This document shows, in pieces, positions 52,976 through 60,911 of a stretch of 64,000 nt of DNA; position 1 is the first letter of the stretch, and each line of letters begins with the position of its first letter. The position numbers and the translations under genes were made by a program. The DNA comes from Algoriphagus sp. AK58. GTDB taxonomy: Bacteria; Bacteroidota; Bacteroidia; Cytophagales; Cyclobacteriaceae. Below the pieces are notes generated by a model. That model was not told the DNA's origin and did no database searches. It was given only the letters and a program-made list of their open reading frames with translations. The stretch covers positions 95,806-159,805 of the forward strand of contig NZ_QEIG01000022.1 of assembly GCF_014324365.1 (NCBI RefSeq), in the 5' to 3' direction.

Positions 52976-53677
52976 CTAGGGTCTATGATTAGCAAGAAGG
53001 TAAATTCTAAACTCTTCATGAATTTTTCTAAATTCTTTAATTTGATCAAACTCTAAATCATTAAAATTTCTTGGAATAAATCGTTTAAATTCTTTATACT
53101 TCTCCTTGATATAAATATGCTTTTCAATTGAATTCATTTGTTCAAGTTGGAAATCACTTTCACTATCGATTGTTGAAAAATTAATTTGAAGTTTACTGGA
53201 AAAGGACCCAAATGAAAAATTTAATTTTTCTGCCAATTTCCTAGCCGTTTCGTCCTTTAAAAAATCTGTATGCACTAGAATATTTGACATTACTTCCCCA
53301 ATTGCTTCAGATCTTTCCTCCAGATTTTTTAAAACTAACTCCAGTCTAGAATGTATATTTTTAAATTTTTTGGGAATGTCAGAATAGTCTTCATTTTTTA
53401 TAATCTTGTTCACTGAAACTAAATGAATTCCATCAAACAAAGATTCTCCTAAACGATTCAACTCATAAAGGTTGAAAATTATTTTTTCAGACAGTTGAGC
53501 TGATATCTCAGATCTCAGCTTTGCTTTGTGTTGAGGTAGATAATCCTTTGCTAATTCGTAGGCTTTTAAAAGAAAAAATGCCTGAATTCCCGCGAATAAT
53601 GCAGCAAAAAAAGCCATCGAGACCATAACAATTTCGGTTGAGTTGGTAATCAACTTTGAGAACGTTTCTAAATCCAT
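52976..53677 (-). CDS. Membrane-anchored coiled-coil protein, AT-rich
   Basis: A 233-residue protein with one N-terminal helix (IVMVSMAFFAALFAGIQAFFLL) and a long charged helical body (SEISAQLSEKIIFNLYELNRLGESL ... KNIHSRLELVLKNLEERSEAIGEV). Base composition is as AT-rich as the nuclease gene 200 bp away, so the two may have arrived together. It is bracketed by a 12-bp direct repeat. Family unknown. Confidence 0.65.
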   Translation of the reverse strand: MDLETFSKLITNSTEIVMVSMAFFAALFAGIQAFFLLKAYELAKDYLPQHKAKLRSEISAQLSEKIIFNLYELNRLGESLFDGIHLVSVNKIIKNEDYSDIPKKFKNIHSRLELVLKNLEERSEAIGEVMSNILVHTDFLKDETARKLAEKLNFSFGSFSSKLQINFSTIDSESDFQLEQMNSIEKHIYIKEKYKEFKRFIPRNFNDLEFDQIKEFRKIHEEFRIYLLANHRP

Positions 53678-53704
53678 TTTTCAAATTTTCAGCTACTTTT
53701 CCTT

Positions 53705-53716
53705 CTCGGAGTAGTC
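53705..53716 (+). repeat. Direct repeat CTCGGAGTAGTC, copy 2
   Basis: Second copy of the 12-mer at 52834-52845, just upstream of the membrane-protein gene. Confidence 0.4.
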
Positions 53717-53758
53717 AAATTATGGTTTGGACTGGGTGGAATTTGCAATTCCACCCGA

Positions 53759-54007
53759 TTATACTTTCCAATTTGTAATTGGATATTTCTGCCAAATCCA
53801 ATCTTGCGACAGTGTCGTAAGAATCTTTGTTCCATAGATCCCTCTATCCCCTTTAAGCAATTCTCTATTGATATAATCCCCAATTTGCCAATAAAGCATA
53901 GTCGTTTCCGCATTGACAAAGATTGCAACACGACCTCTCGCAGATGCAGTTAGCTGCTCAATTCCTTTGAATAAGGTTTGACTATGGGCGGAGATTTCTT
54001 CCTTCAT
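53759..54007 (-). pseudogene. Truncated YhcG/DUF1016 N-terminal domain
   Basis: An 82-residue fragment with the characteristic start of YhcG-family proteins: ARGRVAIFVNAETTMLYWQIGDYINRELLKG and GIYGTKILTTLSQDW. Full-length YhcG proteins are about 330-390 residues with a C-terminal PD-(D/E)XK nuclease. The rest is absent: the frame ends at 53759 and neither downstream frame continues the family. It is a relic, most likely of a longer nuclease gene. Confidence 0.8.
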
Positions 54008-54040
54008 TCTTGAGTTCCCTTATTTGTCATTGAGCTTCCC

Positions 54041-57000
54041 TCACCTCAACCCCTCCAAATAACTTACCAAATCCACCAGTTCCTGTTCGCTCAGCGGGAA
54101 GGCGGGCATCAAGGATTCGGAAAGTTGGGTGATGGAGGCGATGTCGGCGAGCTTGTAGATGGTTTGATCACTGCTGCCGACGAGCTTTACGATCAGGTCG
54201 TTTTCGGTCTTGGAGTTGACGATGCAGCGGATTTCCTTGCCGTCTTTGAATTTGACGAGTTGAGTTTCGTAGCCGAAGCCCATGCCTTCGGAAGGGTTGA
54301 TGATGGCATTGATGAGTCCTTCCCTGCTGAGTTTGCCTCCGATTTGGGAAAGAGCAGGGCCGAAGTCCACGCCTTCATTTCCGATCTTATGACAAGCCAC
54401 GCAGTAGGTGGAAGCCAGAGTTTTTCCCTTTTCCACTTCCCCTTTGGCAGAGAGCATTTTGACCAAGTCATAGTCTTGGGCGATTCTATCCCCGTATTTT
54501 TCCAGGGCGAGCACTCGGATATTGCCGTTCCAGCTGCTCATCAGGATCTTCTGTGCGATAGGAAGTAGGTCGGCAGGAATCTGGTCTTCCTTGGCCAGTT
54601 CCCAAAGCACGGCCTCAGACTGATAGCCTTTGGCTTCTTCCATGGCTGCGGTTCGGATAGCCGTGGAGGCTTTGTCATTTTTCCAGAATTTAGCCAGCAG
54701 TTTAGCCATATCCGGGGTATCCACTGAGCCAAACTTACGGATGGCGGCGATGGCTTTGGTTTCATCTGAATTTTTCATGGCCTGTTCGATCTCACCCATG
54801 CCGTAGAGGGAAGCGAAAAGTCCAGCCGATTGATTGGCCAAACCACGGTCTTCGTCCTGATACACCAAACCAAGAAGGCGCTCTTTCTGGTCTTTCAACT
54901 GGTATTTGCGCACGATCTCTAGAAAATCCCGGTCATCAGCGATTTCTCCCGCTTTGGCTTTTGCCAAGTTGAGCAGCTGTGCGTCTGGTTTTTTGGTATC
55001 AAAAGCCGCTTGTCTCAGGATGATGACCTGATCTTCGTTTTGGCCTTTTGCCAGGAGGTTTTTTAGGGTTTGGTTTTTCAGATCGGCGGATTGGAAGTCC
55101 AATGCCCGGTAGTAGCGATGATCTGCAGGACTGTTTTCCGCTAGGATCAGTTCTTCCAAAAGCGCCGGTGTACCTGCCGATCTCGATCTCCAAATCAGGT
55201 CTTTGGCCTCAGGCGAATTACTCCAGCCCTGACCGATTTTTGTCAGATAGGCTGGTAAATAGCTATCCCAATGGTATTCCGCCGCAATACCCAAAGCTTC
55301 CAAGTACCAGCGATCTCCGCTGCGATAGCCTTCGGCCAGTTTCAGCCACACGTCTGGAGCTTCCTCATATCGGATGGCTACAGCCACTTCCCGACGCACC
55401 TGATCAGAGGGATCAGAAGCAAGTTGGAGCAGGAAGGCATTGTCTTTCATACCGTTGATTCTGGAAGCGCGAACTGCTGCGACCCTGATATTTTCATCTG
55501 CGTCGGCAGCGGCTTGGCGGATGTATTCTTCTCCATTGGGAAGCTTGCTCAGCAACCAAAAGGCACGGGCTTTCATGCGGGAGTCCTCGGAGTCATAGAG
55601 CTTTTCCAAGGCATCTTTGGCCTCAGTTCCTTTTTCCCGAAGGGCCATAAAAGCCTTGAAATGGATCGCCCGATTGGGATTTTGCACCAGTTCGATCAGG
55701 GATTCGACAGAAGAATAATCCGGTGCTTCCACTTTGTAGTTGGACTTTTTCGGAGCGAGGCGATAGACCCGGCCTTTTTCCAAATCCCCCACAGCATGGC
55801 CACCCACTCCGGGATCGTACCAATCGGAGATGAAGATCGAGCCGTCAGGCGCCACGGTCACATCGGATGGGCGAAACCAGTTGTCCCGCTTGTTGCCATC
55901 CAAAATCGGCTTGACTTCACCCGTAAAACCCGCTCCGGAAGCCTGCACGGGATACATGCGGATCACATTGGGACCGGCATCGGCATGGATGACCTGATTT
56001 TGGTATTCGGCGGGGAGGAGTTTGCCTTCGTAGACGAGGATGCCCGTGGGCGAACCCGCATAGTTCTGAACCAAGTTGGGCACTACGCCTGGATCGTTGA
56101 GGTGCCAATGCTGACGCCACACGGAGTCCTCCATATTTACACGGCGGGTTCTCCAGTCGGCCTTGGTCATTTCGTCCTTGAAACCGTAGTTGCCGTAGTC
56201 CATCACGAAGTTGATTCGCGTGGAACGGTTGCCGTCGTCATCGTTGTCACTCTGCCACATGCGGCCATAGCTGTCCACGGCGAGTTCGTAATTGTTTCGG
56301 AAGTTCCAGGCAAGGACTTCCGGATTGCTGCCGTCAGGATCGCAACGGAAGACCATGCCTTCCTGATAGGGAGAAGTCTCGGAAGTTACCGGACGACCTA
56401 AAGGATCCAAAATCGGGGTTCCATCGGCATGATGCAGGCCTTTGCCTTCGTTGCCGTAGTTGAAATAGAGCTTTCCGTCTGGTCCAAACGTGAAGGCATG
56501 CATGCCGTGATCGTGCTGTACGCCGCCGACTCCCGAGAAAAGCACTTCTTTTTTATCGGGTACATCGTCCCCGTTTTCATCCGTAAAGACAAAGACATTC
56601 GGGCTGACGGAAACGAAAACTTTATTGCCAAAAACCGCAATTCCCAAAGCGGCATTGATGTCGGTTCCCTGGTAGAAGACCGTGGATTTGTCCGCTTGTC
56701 CATCTCCGTCGGTGTCTTCCATAATCAAGATTCTATCCCCTTCAGCTTTGACTGGATTTTTGGGATTGAGTTGATTTCGGTAGTTGTAGGCCTCGGTGAT
56801 CCACACCCGACCGCGGTCATCGATGTCCATATTGGTCGGGTTGGTCATCATGGGTTCGGAGGCGAAAAGGGTAAGTTGAAGTCTATCATCTAGCACCTCA
56901 ATTCCGTCCAGCGCAAATTCCACCGAGCGCTTTTGCTCATCGGTGAGGGCATCGTACTGTTCTTGGGTAAGTTGGGGCTTGGTGGTGTCGCAGGAAAAAG

Positions 57001-57043
57001 TCAACAGGCCAATCGCGGCCAAGGCTAGAATAGGTTTTTTCAT
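54041..57043 (-). CDS. PVC-type beta-propeller/HEAT/cytochrome c lipoprotein
   Basis: A 1000-residue protein with a lipobox LTFSC (Cys18). Layout as in the protein at 46776: propeller at about 45-420 (LTLFASEPMMTNPTNMDIDDRGRVWITEAYNYRNQ, HDHGMHAFTFGPDGKLYFNYG, FRPSDVTVAPDGSIFISDWYDPG), HEAT repeats at about 445-850, and a C-terminal cytochrome c with STYCVACHKIGNEGVDFGPAL. Normal base composition, so it is core genome flanking the AT-rich patch. It probably passes electrons from a periplasmic sugar-type oxidation to the respiratory chain. Confidence 0.93.
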   Translation of the reverse strand: MKKPILALAAIGLLTFSCDTTKPQLTQEQYDALTDEQKRSVEFALDGIEVLDDRLQLTLFASEPMMTNPTNMDIDDRGRVWITEAYNYRNQLNPKNPVKAEGDRILIMEDTDGDGQADKSTVFYQGTDINAALGIAVFGNKVFVSVSPNVFVFTDENGDDVPDKKEVLFSGVGGVQHDHGMHAFTFGPDGKLYFNYGNEGKGLHHADGTPILDPLGRPVTSETSPYQEGMVFRCDPDGSNPEVLAWNFRNNYELAVDSYGRMWQSDNDDDGNRSTRINFVMDYGNYGFKDEMTKADWRTRRVNMEDSVWRQHWHLNDPGVVPNLVQNYAGSPTGILVYEGKLLPAEYQNQVIHADAGPNVIRMYPVQASGAGFTGEVKPILDGNKRDNWFRPSDVTVAPDGSIFISDWYDPGVGGHAVGDLEKGRVYRLAPKKSNYKVEAPDYSSVESLIELVQNPNRAIHFKAFMALREKGTEAKDALEKLYDSEDSRMKARAFWLLSKLPNGEEYIRQAAADADENIRVAAVRASRINGMKDNAFLLQLASDPSDQVRREVAVAIRYEEAPDVWLKLAEGYRSGDRWYLEALGIAAEYHWDSYLPAYLTKIGQGWSNSPEAKDLIWRSRSAGTPALLEELILAENSPADHRYYRALDFQSADLKNQTLKNLLAKGQNEDQVIILRQAAFDTKKPDAQLLNLAKAKAGEIADDRDFLEIVRKYQLKDQKERLLGLVYQDEDRGLANQSAGLFASLYGMGEIEQAMKNSDETKAIAAIRKFGSVDTPDMAKLLAKFWKNDKASTAIRTAAMEEAKGYQSEAVLWELAKEDQIPADLLPIAQKILMSSWNGNIRVLALEKYGDRIAQDYDLVKMLSAKGEVEKGKTLASTYCVACHKIGNEGVDFGPALSQIGGKLSREGLINAIINPSEGMGFGYETQLVKFKDGKEIRCIVNSKTENDLIVKLVGSSDQTIYKLADIASITQLSESLMPAFPLSEQELVDLVSYLEGLR

Positions 57044-57261
57044 AGGTTTTTGGGGTTATCGGCTTGATTTCTTTTGAAAATCAATCAAATGACAAAATAG
57101 AAGGAATGCGTTTGAGATCAAAGAAAATTTAACTGTTGAGGATTTTAACAACGGAGAACCCAGAGGTTAAAAGGAGGTCAGTAAGAGATGATTTGTTGGA
57201 TTTGAATCATTTCTGCTGTCCTGCATTTCCAGACGCTGGACTGATATCCTCTAAACAAGAA

Positions 57262-57285
57262 ATGCTGCTTTCGGAAAAGCAGCAT
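57262..57285 (-). terminator. Hairpin downstream of the B12 ABC operon
   Basis: Perfect 10-bp stem ATGCTGCTTT / AAAGCAGCAT with CGGA loop. On the minus strand it is followed by a T-rich stretch 60-90 nt after the ATPase gene stop. The rest of the 57044-57350 gap has no gene. Confidence 0.6.
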
Positions 57286-57350
57286 AACACTGAGGGTTTT
57301 GGCTAGGCCTCGATTGAGTTAAGAACCTCCTTAATTCCCTCAATTTCTTA

Positions 57351-58328
57351 CTATTTCAAAAAAATCACTAGCTCTTCCAAAGTACTAAATCCCTGGTCTT
57401 TGTAGCGAATCAAAAATGGTTCCTTCGAAACCGAAACTACCGAATCCAAGCCCTGAAAGCCCGCTTTAATCAGTGCCTTTTTCACCCAAAAAACCAATTC
57501 CTGAGGTCCTTCAATCTTAAAATTTAAGTCTGGTTCCTCAGCCTCCATTCTTCCCCGAGTTAGGCTAAATCGATATTTATTACTTGGAAGCAATTGGTTG
57601 ATCTGACCGGAAAGAATCTGGTCTTCTGGCTTACCAGAAATGAGTGGGGTACCACAGTTAAGCAACCAAAATCGGTCCGCGGTCTCTATCGCAATGTCCA
57701 AATCATGGGTTACTACCAAAATCGCTTTTTCCTGGGAATGAGCGATTTCTCGCAACAAACTCATGATCTCAAAGCGATTGACCAAGTCCAGGTGGGCTGT
57801 AGGTTCGTCCAGAATCATTACCTGTCCATCCTGCGCTAAGGCCCGTGCAATCATCGCTTTTTGACGTTGTCCGTCGCTGATTTCGCTGAGTCGCTCGTCG
57901 CGGAGGTAGGTGATTTTGGTGTCGGATAGGGCTTTTTCGACGATTTCTCTGTCAAATAGATTCAGTTTGCCAGACCAACCCGTATGGGGCGTTCGGCCCA
58001 AAGCGACAAGTTGCCCCACAGTCATATTTCCCGGGAAAACCGGGTCGGTCAGCACCACAGCAATCCGCTTGGCAAGTTCTTCGACAGAATAGTCTGTAAT
58101 GGATTGCTGATCGAGTTGGATGCTTCCTTTCCAGGGATGGATTTGTCCCAAAATGGCTTTGATCAGCGTGGATTTCCCGACTCCATTGGGTCCGAGCAGA
58201 CAGGTGAGTTCACCCGAGAAAAGCGCAAAATCCAAGTCGGAAAGGATCTCTTTTTTAGCTTTTTGGTGAGTGTAGCCAAGGGAAAGGCTTTTTCCGGAAA
58301 GGGCGATAGTTTGGGAAAATTTCTTCAT
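57351..58328 (-). CDS. btuD: Cobalamin/iron-complex ABC transporter ATP-binding protein
   Basis: A 325-residue ATPase: Walker A LLGPNGVGKSTL (about 45-56), signature EISDGQRQKAMIARAL, Walker B VMILDEPTAHLD and the switch His in VVTHDLD. An extra C-terminal domain of about 75 residues (FKIEGPQELVFWVKKALIKAGF...) is larger than in typical BtuD/FecE. It lies 4 nt after the permease gene and 3 kb from a cobalamin riboswitch, so cobalamin is the probable substrate, though siderophore uptake uses similar proteins. Confidence 0.88.
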   Translation of the reverse strand: MKKFSQTIALSGKSLSLGYTHQKAKKEILSDLDFALFSGELTCLLGPNGVGKSTLIKAILGQIHPWKGSIQLDQQSITDYSVEELAKRIAVVLTDPVFPGNMTVGQLVALGRTPHTGWSGKLNLFDREIVEKALSDTKITYLRDERLSEISDGQRQKAMIARALAQDGQVMILDEPTAHLDLVNRFEIMSLLREIAHSQEKAILVVTHDLDIAIETADRFWLLNCGTPLISGKPEDQILSGQINQLLPSNKYRFSLTRGRMEAEEPDLNFKIEGPQELVFWVKKALIKAGFQGLDSVVSVSKEPFLIRYKDQGFSTLEELVIFLK

Positions 58329-58332
58329 CGGA

Positions 58333-59352
58333 TCAAAAGTCTTTACTGAAGTTTTTTCTCAAAATCAGGGTAATCACAATGGGCGCTCCGACAAGCGAAG
58401 TAACTGCATTGATAGGCAAAGTACTCGCCAAACCTGGCAATTGCCCCACAGCATCACAAAGCAATAGTAAAATCGCTCCGATCAGTGCTGATCCCGGAAA
58501 TAGCACCCGGTGATCCGAACTTTTCCAAACCATCCGCGCCAAATGCGGCACCGCAATGCCCAAAAAGGCAATCGGCCCGCAAAATGCCGTGATTCCCCCT
58601 GCCAAAATCCCCGTGCTTACGATCATCACCCAGCGCATTTGTCCGGTTCGGATACCCATGCTTCGGGCGTAGTTTTCTCCCAACAGCAAGGCATTGTAGG
58701 ACTTGATGGAAAGAAAAACGGGCAGGCTTCCCAAAGCAATCAGGATTCCCAAAATCGAAACCTGGGTCCATCCCAAAGCACCCAAGCTCCCCATAGACCA
58801 AACGGTGTATAGCTTTAGCGCTTCAGCTCCTGAGAAAAAAGACAAGACCGAAACCACCGCCGATACCGCACTTCCAAACATCAGTCCGACGATCAGCAAG
58901 GTCATGCTGTCCTTGACCCGCCAAGCCACCAAACTTACCCCCGAAAGCACCAATCCCGCTCCCAAAATCCCGGCTGTGGCAATGGCCCAGGAGTTGATTC
59001 CGCTTAAGGCAAAACCCAATGCTGAACCTGCCAACATCAATATGGCCACTCCCAATCCTGCACCCGAACTGATTCCCAGAACGAAAGGCCCGGCCAATGG
59101 ATTTCGAAAAAAGGTTTGCATCTGCAAGCCGCTCAAGCTCAGTCCGATTCCTGCAAAAATTGCCACCAAGGCCTTGGGAAGACGGTAGTTGAGGATGATT
59201 TGCTCCCAGGAAGTTTTGGTCCAGTCGCCCGAAACCAATCCGCCAACAATCTCTCCAAAGGGAATCCACACCGAACCCAAGCTCAGATTGAGCAGCAAGC
59301 TCAATCCGAGGAGTAGGATGGCGATGGGAAAAAGGTAGGGGCGATGAGTCAT
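58333..59352 (-). CDS. btuC: FecCD/BtuC-type ABC transporter permease
   Basis: A 339-residue membrane protein with about ten helices. FecCD features include LNYRLPKALVAIFAGIGLSLSGLQMQTFFRNPLAGPFVLGISSGAGLG near the N terminus and FCGPIAFLGIAVPHLARM and LPINAVTSLVGAPIVI near the C terminus. It overlaps the binding-protein gene by four bases and precedes the ATPase gene. Cobalamin import is inferred from locus context. Confidence 0.9.
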   Translation of the reverse strand: MTHRPYLFPIAILLLGLSLLLNLSLGSVWIPFGEIVGGLVSGDWTKTSWEQIILNYRLPKALVAIFAGIGLSLSGLQMQTFFRNPLAGPFVLGISSGAGLGVAILMLAGSALGFALSGINSWAIATAGILGAGLVLSGVSLVAWRVKDSMTLLIVGLMFGSAVSAVVSVLSFFSGAEALKLYTVWSMGSLGALGWTQVSILGILIALGSLPVFLSIKSYNALLLGENYARSMGIRTGQMRWVMIVSTGILAGGITAFCGPIAFLGIAVPHLARMVWKSSDHRVLFPGSALIGAILLLLCDAVGQLPGLASTLPINAVTSLVGAPIVITLILRKNFSKDF

Positions 59353-60515
59353 GGTAATTTCTGATAAAAATATAACTCAAACTCGGGTAAAAGTTCCGGG
59401 TGGAGGATTTTGATCAGGTCCTTGAGAATCAGATCGGGGCGCACATAGCCGAGTTCGAAGTATTCCAAGCCTCCTGTGGCTCCTTTTTTGGCAGTATAGG
59501 TATAGATATGACCTGTTTTCCAAGCTTGAAAATTTTGGTAACGAGGTTCATTGCTGCCCATGGTTTTGATATCAGGGAAGTCCGCCGAACCAATCCACAC
59601 TTCCGCTTCAGCAGCCCGATCGAGGACGAATTCATAGTTGAGTTGTAAGCTGCCAGAGCCTGTTTGGTCAGAGAATACATAGTCTCCGCCAGCATTTTGA
59701 AGGATCTGTGCTCCCCAACTTTCGGCACCCGGTGCGTACCAAATGTCCTGGTACATGACTCCGCTGAGGACTTTGGGACGATTGGCCAATGGGAGTTGAG
59801 AAGCAAGTTTTTCCGCTTCCTGATAGGCCATTTTTATCTTCTCAAATTCCGCAACTGCCTTCTCATATTTGCCCAGCAAAATCCCCGTAAACTTGATCCA
59901 TTCGGCTCTTCCCAACGGATTTTGCTCCACATATTCCCCGTTGATCAGAGCAGGCACATTGGCTTGCGCGAAAAGATCCAGGTAGCGCAGATCTTCCCCT
60001 AAGGTCGAAATCATGATCCAATCCGGTTGCAGGTCAATGACCATCTCAGGATTGGCCGAAGGACCACTACCCAGATCGGTAACATTTCCCGCATCTATTC
60101 GAGCACGAGTGGGAACACTTGAGATCAAATCGGTCTGCGGGAAACCGATGAGTTTGTCGGTTTCACCCAGCATATCAAGGTGGGGAACCTGCGTGGTAGA
60201 AGTCAAAATGACTTTGGAAATCGGCAGTTGAACGACGGCATCGAACCCGATTTTTTCGACTTCGGCTCCTTCTTCCAAGACGAGGTAGCGATAGGTTTTT
60301 TCCGCTCCTGTATAGCCTTGGGTAACGTGGATTTCCCAGAAATTTTCTCCTCTAAAAAGTTCAAAGCCCTGGGCAAACTCCAAAGGAACCGGAGTTTTTT
60401 CCAAAGCGGTTTCAGATTTCTTTTCGCAGGAAAAAGTAAATAATACCAACCCGAGAAGTATGAGATAAGGTGCTGAAAAATAGGGTAAAGAGAATATTAA
60501 AGAGAAGTTTTTCAT
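59349..60515 (-). CDS. btuF: BtuF-like ABC transporter substrate-binding lipoprotein
   Basis: A 388-residue lipoprotein; the ATG at 60515 gives the signal MKNFSLIFSLPYFSAPYLILLGLVLFTFSC (Cys30), and the longer open frame upstream is not coding-like. The two-lobed periplasmic binding domain has VVQLPISKVILTSTTQVPHLDMLGETDKLIGFP, LQPDWIMISTLGED and a C-terminal FELGYVRPDLILKDLIKILHPE, typical of cobalamin/siderophore binders. First gene of btuFCD, diverging from the riboswitch. Confidence 0.88.
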   Translation of the reverse strand: MKNFSLIFSLPYFSAPYLILLGLVLFTFSCEKKSETALEKTPVPLEFAQGFELFRGENFWEIHVTQGYTGAEKTYRYLVLEEGAEVEKIGFDAVVQLPISKVILTSTTQVPHLDMLGETDKLIGFPQTDLISSVPTRARIDAGNVTDLGSGPSANPEMVIDLQPDWIMISTLGEDLRYLDLFAQANVPALINGEYVEQNPLGRAEWIKFTGILLGKYEKAVAEFEKIKMAYQEAEKLASQLPLANRPKVLSGVMYQDIWYAPGAESWGAQILQNAGGDYVFSDQTGSGSLQLNYEFVLDRAAEAEVWIGSADFPDIKTMGSNEPRYQNFQAWKTGHIYTYTAKKGATGGLEYFELGYVRPDLILKDLIKILHPELLPEFELYFYQKLP

Positions 60516-60592
60516 CTCAAACTTAGTGCGAAATTTTCCACCAAGGTAACCGTGATTTTCCCTGCTTTCCAAAATTTTTAACATTCTGAGGC

Positions 60593-60624
60593 TTTTCTCC
60601 CGAATAAAAATCGCTTTACTTTGA
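60593..60624 (+). promoter_or_regulatory. Candidate promoter for the B12 riboswitch transcript
   Basis: TTTT at 60593-60596 and TACTTTGA at 60617-60624, 20 bp apart, approximate the Bacteroidota TTTG / TAnnTTTG boxes. It is placed just before the riboswitch. Confidence 0.4.
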
Positions 60625-60631
60625 ATCGATT

Positions 60632-60832
60632 TTGGTTCCCAAACCATCCCGATAGCTATCGGGATTGGAGCTTGGGATTAAAAGGGAATCCGGTGCAAAA
60701 CCGGAGCTGTCCCCGCAACTGTAAGTCTGCCCCATCGCAACATGGGGAAGTACTTTTGCACCACTTAGCCATTTTCCGCTTGACGGGAGAGAAGGCCGGC
60801 AAAAGTCAGACGAGCCAGGAGACCTGCCTAGA
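60632..60832 (+). promoter_or_regulatory. Cobalamin (AdoCbl) riboswitch
   Basis: Core elements are in order: AAAAGGGAATCCGGTGCAAA (60680-60699), CCGGAGCTGTCCCCGCAACT, GTAAGT, a peripheral hairpin region, GAGAAGGCCGGC, and the B12 box GACGAGCCAGGAGACCTGCC ending near 60829. It lies on the plus strand only. It precedes the BtuB-like/BtuG-like pair and is expected to repress them when cobalamin is plentiful. Near its 5' end sits the palindrome CCCGATAGCTATCGGG (60648-60663). There is no equivalent element for the divergent btuFCD genes. Confidence 0.95.
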
Positions 60833-60911
60833 TCAGCTGATTCTGTGCTTTCGGAGGAAAAGCGAAGAAGACTTGTCGATTTCTCAGCCGACCTGTGTCG
60901 TATGAGGGTGT

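Noticed and set aside
55271..56401. A 376-residue open frame on the plus strand opposite the large cytochrome fusion.
   Set aside because: It lies fully inside a well-supported gene with propeller and HEAT motifs; the antisense product has no recognisable domain.
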